From Saprospiraceae bacterium UBA2365 (lineage in GTDB: Bacteria > Bacteroidota > Bacteroidia > Chitinophagales > Saprospiraceae), in the NCBI GenBank assembly GCA_002344345.1, contig DDTL01000082.1:1-12718 (forward strand): DNA of 12,718 nt. Reading direction: 5' to 3'. How positions within the stretch are numbered: position 1 is the stretch's first letter; each line of letters begins with the position of its first letter. The notes below the pieces were generated by a model. It saw only the letters and a program-made list of their open reading frames with translations. It made no database searches and was not told where the DNA came from. Made by a program: the position numbers and the translations under genes. Positions 1-5,832 of this stretch are shown piece after piece.

Positions 1-97
1 GTTGATTTTCAATCGTTTTTCGCCCGAATCTACTAACGTCAAAGATCAGCACTAGACTAAAGAAAAACGATTGAAAACCAACAAATTAAAAGTCACT
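1..97. repeat. Dispersed palindromic repeat, copy 1
   Basis: Bases 1-21 and 62-82 form a 21-bp inverted repeat with one mismatch around a 40-base centre. The left arm begins GTTGATTTTCAATCG and the right arm begins GAAAAACGATTG. The centre (CTACTAACGTCAAAGAT, then AGACTAAAG) and the right flank recur at 4497-4627. The copy may extend left of the window. It could fold into a long hairpin in RNA or single-stranded DNA. It encodes nothing recognisable. Confidence 0.7.
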
Positions 98-102
98 TAT
101 TA

Positions 103-262
103 ATGCGAATCAAGGGTTAAAGTTAATTCTGGAGATAAGCAGGATTTTCTCACTTTTTTGCCTCGATCCTAAAGGATGAAAGCGAGAAAATCCTTTATCT
201 TCCTTTAGGATTGAGGCAAAATAAAGGATTTTCGGAGCTTTTTTTCAACCCTTGATTCGCAT
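103..262. repeat. Palindromic MITE-like element with 16-bp terminal inverted repeats
   Basis: ATGCGAATCAAGGGTT at 103-118 is matched perfectly and inverted at 247-262. The outer flanks, TTATTA (97-102) and ATATTA (263-268), agree at five of six bases, compatible with a 6-bp target duplication, although this region is very AT-rich. Inside are three further pairings: 156-176 with 201-221 (21 bp, one mismatch), 142-151 with 184-193 (10 bp, perfect), and 186-198 with 221-233 (13 bp, perfect). The first crosses the other two, so they cannot all form together. It is too short to encode a transposase. It lies 57 bp upstream of the first gene and could influence its transcription. Confidence 0.6.
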
Positions 263-289
263 ATATTATAATTATTTAAAATATTTAGC

Positions 290-297
290 TTACTTTG
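290..297 (+). promoter_or_regulatory. Candidate Bacteroidota -7 promoter element
   Basis: TTACTTTG matches the Bacteroidota -7 consensus TAnnTTTG except at its second base. It lies 22 bases before the start codon at 320, which would give a very short leader. No TTTG-type -33 box sits at the usual distance; the nearest TTG (252-254) lies too far upstream and inside the palindromic element. This is a weak prediction based on one half-site. Confidence 0.3.
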
Positions 298-319
298 CAT
301 CCATATAATACGTTGCATT

Positions 320-1108
320 ATGTCCATTGTGACCATAACTTCAGACTTTGGAAATATCAACTACAATCTGGGCGCCCTCAAAGGCACCATATTATCTATG
401 TGTGATCCGCAACCTCATATTGTAGACATTTCGAATGATATTGGCAATTTCAACATAGTTGAAGGTGCTTATGTGATTGGTAACAGCTATGCATACTTTC
501 CTGTTGGCACATTACATATTATTGCCATTAATACTTTCTATTCCCAAAGGTCCAAATTATTACTTCTAATATTTGACGGGCATTATTTTATAGCTCCGAA
601 CAACGGTATATTACCATTGCTTTTTGAAGATCAGTTTCCAATTGAAGTATACGATCTCGGTATTTATTCAGATCAGAAAATGTTTTTCAATTATATCGGA
701 ATGAGCGCCAAAAAATTGTTTTCGCATGAAGAATTCAATTTCTCTTCAATGGCTCCATCAGATCTGATCAGTCGCATATCCTTGCGACCAATAACTTCGG
801 GTGATACCATCCGTGGTTCAATAATTTTCATCGATAAATATGGTAACCTGATTACCAACGTTAAAAAAACTGTATTCGATAAAGTAGGTAAAAACAGACC
901 TTTTGCAGTTTTCTTCAGACATAAAGACCCGATCACAAGCATACACAATCACTACCACGAAGTAGCCATAGGAGATGAATTATGCCTTTTTAATATGGCA
1001 GGTTATCTCGAAATAGCTATCAATCTTGGCAACGCTAGCGAGCATTTCAATATCTCTTTGGATGAAATCATCCAGATTGATTTCTATGAAGACAATCCTC
1101 TGAACTAA
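320..1108 (+). CDS. DUF62 family: SAM hydroxide adenosyltransferase homologue, divergent active site
   Basis: The 262-residue protein matches the length and two-domain layout of DUF62, whose characterised members split S-adenosylmethionine to adenosine and methionine using water. N-terminal domain signatures are TSDFG (residues 7-11), LKGTIL (20-25), IVDIS (34-38), YFPVGTLHII (59-68) and YFIAPNNG (89-96). The C-terminal barrel has the near-invariant IDKYGNLITN (171-180). Of the usual Asp-Arg-His triad that activates water, the Asp position in the VDPGVG segment reads Asn71, Arg77 may be retained, and the FHGRD segment with the His is not recognisable around residues 134-147. I believe Bacteroidota homologues often share the Asn, so this may be a lineage feature. 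The start at 320 fits the family's N-terminus. It is probably co-transcribed with the next gene (44-base gap). Family is secure; activity is not. Confidence 0.88.
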   Translation: MSIVTITSDFGNINYNLGALKGTILSMCDPQPHIVDISNDIGNFNIVEGAYVIGNSYAYFPVGTLHIIAINTFYSQRSKLLLLIFDGHYFIAPNNGILPLLFEDQFPIEVYDLGIYSDQKMFFNYIGMSAKKLFSHEEFNFSSMAPSDLISRISLRPITSGDTIRGSIIFIDKYGNLITNVKKTVFDKVGKNRPFAVFFRHKDPITSIHNHYHEVAIGDELCLFNMAGYLEIAINLGNASEHFNISLDEIIQIDFYEDNPLN

Positions 1109-1152
1109 ATAATTGGATTTAAATAATAAAAATTATTATAAAAGGTTTAAAA

Positions 1153-1437
1153 ATGATATACCGAATTGTAAAAATGCATTTTACACCGGAAAAAATAAAT
1201 GAGTTCCTGGAAATCTTTGAAACTTCCAATCAACTGATAAGAAACTATCAAGGATGTAAAAGTCTGATACTCTTAAGAGACATACAAAATGAAAATGTCT
1301 TTTTTACAATAAGTACCTGGGAAAATGAATTAGTCCTGGAAAATTACCGGGGTTCAGCTTTATTTAACGAAACATGGGCTAAAACCAAAATTCTCTTCTC
1401 CGAAAAAGCAGTAGCATGGAGTACACAGATTTCCTGA
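1153..1437 (+). CDS. ABM-fold (antibiotic biosynthesis monooxygenase-like) small protein
   Basis: This 94-residue cytoplasmic protein has the typical length and pattern of the ABM dimeric alpha-beta barrel superfamily. It shows an opening strand MIYRIVKMHF, helix PEKINEFLEIFETSNQLIRN, GCKSLILLRD (residues 35-44), the strand VFFTISTWEN (49-58), then ENYRGSALFNETWAKTK (63-79) and a terminal AVAWS. Family members include quinol monooxygenases, haem-degrading enzymes and many proteins of unknown role, and nothing here fixes the substrate. There is no signal peptide or membrane segment. It lies 44 bases after the DUF62 gene and 70 bases before the PBP1A gene on the same strand, so an operon is likely. 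The start has only an A-rich leader, as is normal in this phylum. Confidence 0.82.
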   Translation: MIYRIVKMHFTPEKINEFLEIFETSNQLIRNYQGCKSLILLRDIQNENVFFTISTWENELVLENYRGSALFNETWAKTKILFSEKAVAWSTQIS

Positions 1438-1507
1438 AATTACTTCTGAAATAAATTACTTTATCCATTAATATCAGTTTCATTTCGAAAATAAATAATT
1501 TTTAAAC

Positions 1508-4000
1508 ATGTCTCGCAATTTAAAAAAAACAGTTCCAAATCATTTCAGCTCATACGTTCGTTCAATGTGGCTAATTGCCCTGTCAATTTTGGTCTTAGGT
1601 GGCCTATTTCTCATTTATATTATTTATTCGAAACTTCCGGATATATCCCAACTTGAAAATCCCAAATACGAGTACGCTTCGACAGCCTATGACATAAATA
1701 TGAAAGAACTTGCCAAGATCTTTAAATACAACAGGACCTGGGTAACATTTGAGCAAATACCGGAACATACGGTAAATGCTTTAATCGCCACGGAGGATAT
1801 CAGATTCTATAATCATAATGGAATTGACCTAAGAGGCACGATGCGTGCTTTTCTATACTTAGGAAAAAAAGGAGGAGCCAGCACGATCTCTCAGCAATTG
1901 GCAAAATTATTTTACACTGAAAAAAGCGACATTTTTATAATTAGATTGTATCAAAAACTCCAGGAATGGGTTCTTGCAATTGAACTTGAAAGAAGATATA
2001 CAAAACAGGAAATAATCGCAATGTATCTGAATAAATTTGATTTCTGGTACAATTCTCATGGTATTGAAGCAGCGGCACATACCTATTTTGGAAAACCACA
2101 ATCTCGCCTGACACCCGATGAATCGGCAGTTTTGATAGGAATGCTCAAAAATCCATACATGTTCAATCCAAAGCTCAACCCATCAAATGCCGGCAAAAGA
2201 AGAAACGTTGTTTTAGGTCAAATGAAAAAATACGGTTTTATTGATGAAAATACTCATGCAAAACTTACCAGTTCAGAATTCAGACTAAAAACATTCAACC
2301 CTGCCACACATTTTACAGGAACAGCACCTTATTTCCGTGCTGAATTGATAAAATGGCTTCAGGAATTGTTGACAAAAAAGGAATATAGAAAACCTGATGG
2401 CAGTATGTATAACCCTTTTGTGGACGGATTAAAAATTTATACAACCATAGACCTGGACTACCAACTTAAAGCTGAAGAAGCTGTCAGAGCTCACATGAGA
2501 AACCTGCAGGCATCTTATGATCGCCTTTGGACAGGGCGCGATCCATGGACTTTTGAGGCAGAAGGAGATATGCTTAAGATCAGAAATGCTTCCTTGAATG
2601 CACAAATACGTTCTTCTGAAAGATTCACTACATTAAGAAACACAATAATGTCATCTTTGATCGACTCCATTCAAATGGAATTCCCGGATTCCAGGCTTCA
2701 GGATGTTGATATTCAAAGATTAATAAAAGGAAATAAAAATAAAGATTATTTCAATGATTTGATTGACAATAATATAGCAACGAATTCCCAGGTAAGGTTC
2801 TATAAATCTATCCTGTCATCCTCTTTTTGGCCTCAGATCGTAGAAAGACAAAGATTACTTAATGCAATAGTAAAGAAAACTTTCAACACAAGAGTCAATA
2901 TGAAAGTTTTCGATTACGATGGGGGAGAAAAAACAGTCATGATGACGCCCTTAGATTCGATCAAATACCATCGATCCAGATTACAAACCGGTGTTCTGGC
3001 AATCGATCCCAAAAAAGGTTATATAAAAGCATGGGTCGGCGGTATCGATTATAAATATTTCAAGTACGACCACATCAGATCGCTGCGGCAAGTTGGCTCA
3101 ACTTTCAAGCCATTTATTTATACAACCGCTATCTTCAACCAGGGATTTTCACCATGTCATAAAATTTTGGACCAGCAATACAGTATTACGCCTGGAGAAA
3201 GTAATTTTGGATTAATGGAGACCTGGAGCCCATCCAATTCTACCGGTAAATTTACTCATTCTTATATTTCTTTAAAAGATGGACTATTACACTCAGTAAA
3301 CTCTCTTTCTGTCTACCTGATGAAGGAACTGGGAAGTGTGGATATTGTCCGGGATCTGGTGGAAAAATTTGGAATTTCCAAAAACTTAATTCCCCGCTCT
3401 CCTTCCATCTGCCTGGGTTCAGCGGATATCAGTGTAATGGATATGACTGCTGCTTATGCTGTATTTGCCAATGAGGGTGTGTATAATGAACCGATATTCG
3501 TAACAAGAATAGAAGATAAAAACGGCAAAATAATTTATCAGGCCACTCAGGATCAAAGAAGGGTCCTATCAGAAGATTATAACTATGTGATGGTAGATAT
3601 GTTAATACATGCCGGTGAAAGAGCTGATGCACAGTTAGTTTCTCAGGCAGGCGGTAAAACGGGTACTACGAACAATTACAGGGACGGATGGTTTATGGGC
3701 ATAACTCCTGAAGTCGTAGTCGGTGTCTGGACCGGAGGCGAAGATCAGTGGATAAGATTTTTATCTATCGAACAGGGCCAGGGATCAGTAATGGCCAGAC
3801 CTGTATTTATCAATTTTATCAAAAGCCTTGAGTCCGACAGAACGATCAATTACAATCCAAATGCAAGATTTTCACCCCCAAAAGACGGAATGAAAATTGT
3901 GATTGACTGCGATGAATACGATAAAACATCCGGACAAAAAGGTACCTCAGAAAGTTCTAAAGATGTAAGGCTGGAAGAAGGATTCGATGAGGAAATTTAA
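1508..4000 (+). CDS. mrcA: Class A penicillin-binding protein 1A (glycosyltransferase plus transpeptidase)
   Basis: The 830-residue bifunctional peptidoglycan synthase polymerises lipid II into glycan strands and cross-links the stem peptides in the periplasm. A cytoplasmic N-terminus is followed by one membrane anchor (about residues 20-40). The GT51 domain has EDIRFYNHNG (96-105, catalytic Glu96), GGASTISQQLAK (122-133), QEWVLAIELE (152-161, second Glu at 153) and an EIIAMYLNK segment (168-176). The transpeptidase domain has STFK (531-534, acylated Ser531), SVN (596-598) and KTGTT (717-721). A linker of about 150 residues (roughly 330-485) separates the linker strands from the transpeptidase core, and the C-terminal tail is acidic. 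All catalytic motifs are intact. It is the last gene of the probable trio, and no strong terminator follows. An imperfect ATACATT/AATGTAT pairing (4050-4091) before a T-run is the only candidate. Confidence 0.95.
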   Translation: MSRNLKKTVPNHFSSYVRSMWLIALSILVLGGLFLIYIIYSKLPDISQLENPKYEYASTAYDINMKELAKIFKYNRTWVTFEQIPEHTVNALIATEDIRFYNHNGIDLRGTMRAFLYLGKKGGASTISQQLAKLFYTEKSDIFIIRLYQKLQEWVLAIELERRYTKQEIIAMYLNKFDFWYNSHGIEAAAHTYFGKPQSRLTPDESAVLIGMLKNPYMFNPKLNPSNAGKRRNVVLGQMKKYGFIDENTHAKLTSSEFRLKTFNPATHFTGTAPYFRAELIKWLQELLTKKEYRKPDGSMYNPFVDGLKIYTTIDLDYQLKAEEAVRAHMRNLQASYDRLWTGRDPWTFEAEGDMLKIRNASLNAQIRSSERFTTLRNTIMSSLIDSIQMEFPDSRLQDVDIQRLIKGNKNKDYFNDLIDNNIATNSQVRFYKSILSSSFWPQIVERQRLLNAIVKKTFNTRVNMKVFDYDGGEKTVMMTPLDSIKYHRSRLQTGVLAIDPKKGYIKAWVGGIDYKYFKYDHIRSLRQVGSTFKPFIYTTAIFNQGFSPCHKILDQQYSITPGESNFGLMETWSPSNSTGKFTHSYISLKDGLLHSVNSLSVYLMKELGSVDIVRDLVEKFGISKNLIPRSPSICLGSADISVMDMTAAYAVFANEGVYNEPIFVTRIEDKNGKIIYQATQDQRRVLSEDYNYVMVDMLIHAGERADAQLVSQAGGKTGTTNNYRDGWFMGITPEVVVGVWTGGEDQWIRFLSIEQGQGSVMARPVFINFIKSLESDRTINYNPNARFSPPKDGMKIVIDCDEYDKTSGQKGTSESSKDVRLEEGFDEEI

Positions 4001-4368
4001 AGACATCAACACATTTCCTAAACTTTCATTATCTTGATCAACCAGGATTATACATTCATAGAAAATACAACTGCCATAAAGACAAATGTATTTTTTTCTT
4101 GGATGCGTAAGGATGAATGTTTTAAGGAATACTATACGATTTAACATAACTTATTTTCCAGCCAAGTGGTATTGTAATACTTGACATGCTTGTCTTACCA
4201 GGGTTCGCCAGGCTATTAAATATAGCTAAAAAAGTGAATCCATATTGCTTTTCCTTGCTCTATCCATTTAAAGTAGTTTACTTTGTTTAAATATCACTAA
4301 AATTACCACACGTCTCTGAAAATTGCATATAATATAGACTCAAGGGATAAAACACAAAGTGACCAATA

Positions 4369-4403
4369 GGTCTAAATGTCCTTTAGAAGGACTTTGTTAG
4401 ACC
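4369..4403. repeat. Compound hairpin of two stacked perfect stems
   Basis: GGTCTAA (4369-4375) pairs perfectly with TTAGACC (4397-4403). Inside it, GTCCTT (4378-4383) pairs perfectly with AAGGAC (4387-4392) around the loop TAG. A small asymmetric internal loop separates the stems. There is no T-run on either side, so it is not a standard intrinsic terminator. It is about 370 bases past the PBP1A stop codon. It could be a repeat, a processing site or part of an unrecognised structured RNA. Confidence 0.5.
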
Positions 4404-4496
4404 GTAGATCCTGATCGATTCACCAGGCCTATAAATATGATAAATAAAGAAAATACAAATTTTTAAAACACGAGTCTACTCCGAAAAGTCCAATTT

Positions 4497-4627
4497 GTTG
4501 ATTTTCACTCGATTTTTACCCAACCTACTGACGTCAAAGATACTGATAAGCTTGCTTCCTCAGTACTGAAGGTCAGCACAAGACTAAAGAAAAACGATTG
4601 AAATTCAAAAAATTATAAGTCCCTTTT
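4497..4627. repeat. Dispersed palindromic repeat, copy 2, inside the MITE-like element
   Basis: This copy shares GTTGATTTTC, GACGTCAAAGAT-like centre sequence, AGACTAAAGAAAAACGATTG and the following flank ending AGTCCCTT with bases 1-97. Relative to copy 1 it carries about 32 extra bases in the centre (roughly 4542-4573), which form their own inverted repeat TACTGA/TCAGTA. Its left arm is more decayed (CACTCGATTTTT against CAATCGTTTTTC), so its long stem is weaker. Confidence 0.65.
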
Positions 4628-4634
4628 TAGGCTT

Positions 4635-4681
4635 GTACAGACTGAAAACGTCAGTGCATGTACTGACTGAAAAAGTCAGTA
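4635..4681. repeat. Two tandem hairpin-forming 21-mers
   Basis: Bases 4635-4655 and 4660-4680 match at 19 of 21 positions with a 25-base period. Each has the form ACTGA, A-rich loop, TCAGT. The second copy makes an 8-bp perfect stem, TACTGACT/AGTCAGTA (4661-4681), with a GAAAA loop. Both lie inside the MITE-like element, between the dispersed repeat and its right terminal repeat. Confidence 0.6.
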
Positions 4682-4869
4682 GGGATTTAGGGGGAAAAGA
4701 CTTTTCGGAGTAGACTCAAACACTATCTTTTTTAGAAATCCGATATAGAAACAAAGGCATACAGCCTATCAAAGCCCGAAGCTTATATATCCAAATAGTT
4801 CAACCTGGATGAATAATTTTAGATATAGGAATAAAATACAAGATCTGAAATCGTTAACCGGTCTGCTTC

Positions 4870-4911
4870 GATTGCCCGTAGGGGATTAGCCGTGAAGCTT
4901 GCCCGTCAGTT
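4870..4911. repeat. Three-unit satellite of the 14-bp tandem repeat
   Basis: Units GATTGCCCGTAGGG, GATTAGCCGTGAAG and CTTGCCCGTCAGTT follow each other with core-to-core distances of 14 and 13 bases. They resemble the consensus GCCTGCCCGTAGGA of the main array about 400 bases to the right, but are more decayed. The GC-rich block stands out from its AT-rich surroundings. Confidence 0.5.
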
Positions 4912-5097
4912 TGCCATTATGAGCCAGCGCGAAGAGAAATACATCAATAAATTGCAGCTTTTGCTCATGTTCTCCATGGTTTGGCGCATAGCAACCCAAA
5001 CTAACCTACACGTTATCCGTTTAAGATATTGTGAATCAGTTTTTTCTGTTCTATCTTCCTGAAAAGCAACTTTCCACAGGCTTACCCATAAAAACAT
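4886..5097 (-). pseudogene. Possible decayed coding remnant, unidentified
   Basis: On the minus strand this stretch is richer in GC than its surroundings and open in two frames. One is a 63-codon frame from 5097 to 4906 that starts with Met and resembles nothing I recognise. A second frame (5005 to 4886, 39 codons, no start codon) contains the more protein-like string EHEQKLQFIDVFLFALAHNG and ends in the small 14-bp array. Two overlapping open frames could mean a frameshifted relic of a gene or insertion element, or could be chance. I cannot name a family. Confidence 0.2.
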
Positions 5098-5215
5098 AGT
5101 GTCTTAAAAATTGCAGTTGCGTATTTTTTTACACTACTTTGAGTAAGTTTTATTTTAAAATAAGGCCACATATCAAATTTTCCCTTTAGGATATATATCT
5201 AACTGATTCGAATAA
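5097..5215. repeat. Diverged ~120-bp dispersed repeat, copy 1
   Basis: The repeat starts TAGTGTCTTAAAAATTG (5097-5113) and ends around AGGATATATATC (5188-5199) plus AAC and TTC blocks. The same start and end blocks occur at 12516 and 12607 with exactly the same 91-base offset. The middle aligns without gaps but has diverged to roughly half identity by eye. No coding frame and no terminal inverted repeats are evident. Confidence 0.65.
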
Positions 5216-5315
5216 GGAATTAAGTTGTCAGGATAAAAATACTACATCTGCAATCTTTAATCATTTTTCTTAGCTTGGCCGTATGGAAAGTCACCCAGTA
5301 GCAAAGCAGCCCGGG

Positions 5316-5441
5316 GCCAGCCCGTATGAGCCTGCCCGCAGGGGCTTGCCCGTATGATTCTGTCCGAAGGAGCCAGCCCGTATAAGCATGCCCGTAGGAG
5401 CCTGTCCGTAGGAGCCTGCCCGTAGGAGCCTGCCCGTAGGG
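5316..5441. repeat. Nine-unit 14-bp tandem repeat array
   Basis: Nine contiguous units of exactly 14 bp fill 126 bases with no insertions. Unit starts are 5316, 5330, 5344, 5358, 5372, 5386, 5400, 5414 and 5428. The consensus is GCCTGCCCGTAGGA. The last three units are almost identical and the left ones are more varied (for example GCCAGCCCGTATGA and TTCTGTCCGAAGGA), consistent with growth or homogenisation at the right end. The block is strikingly GC-rich in an AT-rich gap. Because 14 is not a multiple of 3, the array is unlikely to have been kept as coding sequence. Minus-strand frames across it stay open only as a by-product of the repeat. Confidence 0.85.
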
Positions 5442-5764
5442 GAGTGGGATGGCTTCAATCATTTTCTGCCTTGATCCTGCCTTGATCAGATGAGGGAAAA
5501 CACTTTCAAAAAGTATTTAATTATAACAAGAGAAAATTCAAATACAACTGATGAAAAATTGATCCTTGACCAACCTTTCCTACTACGTAAATTTTTACTT
5601 ATTACTTTTAAGATTGCTGTTTAAAAATTCAACAGTTAACCTCAAGTATTAATTCATTGCTAAAAAACTCTGAGGAATTCCAGGAAAGAATTTTCACATG
5701 CTAGATATAGTAACCTTACCAACGCAACCCCTAAAATAAAACCTAAACCCCTAAAACGGAGAAA

Positions 5765-5789
5765 GCCCCCCTCTTAAAAAGAAGGAGGC
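5765..5789 (-). terminator. Probable intrinsic terminator of the giant secreted-protein gene
   Basis: Read on the minus strand, GCCTCCTTCTT, TTT, AAGAGGGGGGC form an imperfect GC-rich hairpin followed by TTTCT and, a little later, TTTT. It lies 44 bases beyond the stop codon of the large gene. The stem has a bulge and a mismatch, so its strength is uncertain. It might also act on plus-strand readthrough. Confidence 0.5.
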
Positions 5790-5832
5790 CATCCCAAAAA
5801 CCGATTTTATCGTATACTATCTAAAAACCTGA

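Larger units (their letters stand above)
1..319. other. Upstream region built of two abutting palindromic repeats
   Basis: No gene is visible here. Bases 1-97 are one copy of a dispersed palindromic repeat whose other copy is at 4497-4627. Bases 103-262 are a second, unrelated palindromic element. Only about 57 bases separate the end of that element from the first start codon at 320, and they are very AT-rich. Any gene upstream of base 1 is outside the window. Confidence 0.7.
4472..4717. mobile_element. 246-bp MITE-like element, 19-bp perfect TIRs and 6-bp target duplication
   Basis: GAGTCTACTCCGAAAAGTC (4472-4490) is matched perfectly and inverted at 4699-4717. Immediately outside both ends is the same hexamer, AAACAC (4466-4471 and 4718-4723), as expected for a target-site duplication. 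The interior has no open frame able to encode a transposase, so the element would depend on a transposase elsewhere. It contains a second copy of the palindromic repeat at window positions 1-97, a small palindrome TACTGA/TCAGTA (4541-4565) lacking from the other copy, and two 21-base direct repeats 25 bases apart. Terminal repeats plus duplication make a non-autonomous mobile element the best reading. The family is not identified. Confidence 0.72.
4001..5832. other. Convergent intergenic region filled with repeats
   Basis: This gap lies between the 3' ends of the PBP1A gene and the giant secreted-protein gene. I see no convincing gene. From left to right it holds a compound hairpin (4369-4403), a MITE-like element (4472-4717), a small and a large 14-bp tandem array (4870-4911 and 5316-5441), a possible gene relic (4886-5097), a dispersed repeat (5097-5215) and a terminator-like hairpin (5765-5789). 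Short palindromes also occur near 4165-4225, for example GCTAT/ATAGC. Two copies of AACCCCTAAAA lie 20 bases apart at 5726 and 5746. Bases 5442-5720 show nothing distinctive. Confidence 0.75.

Noticed and set aside
320..1108. Fluorinase or chlorinase, as some DUF62 relatives are named
   Set aside because: The sequence shows no halide-site signature, and most family members hydrolyse SAM. The divergent active site supports neither halogenation claim.
3947..4147. 66-codon minus-strand frame over the PBP1A 3' end
   Set aside because: It overlaps the PBP1A coding end in antisense, has no recognisable motif and no start context.
4195..4225. tRNA-like T-arm string GGTTCG
   Set aside because: No acceptor stem, anticodon arm or correct spacing could be built around it.
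4369..4403. Integron attC site (GTCTAAA ... GTTAGAC resembles the R box pair)
   Set aside because: It is only about 35 bases, shorter than known attC sites, one core base deviates, and there is no integrase or cassette array.
5316..5441. CRISPR-like array
   Set aside because: The units are contiguous 14-mers with no unique spacers, no leader and no cas gene in the window.
5316..5441. Resemblance of the inverted 14-mer (TCCTACGGGCAGGC) to the conserved 16S rRNA site ACTCCTACGGGAGGCAGCAG
   Set aside because: Only the short core matches, it is tandemly repeated, and no other rRNA sequence surrounds it, so this is coincidence.
5220..5462. 80-codon minus-strand frame with SYGQAPTGRLLRTG-like repeats
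   Set aside because: The peptide repeat is a by-product of a 14-bp tandem repeat with no stop in this frame. The unit length is not a multiple of three and the flanks look non-coding.
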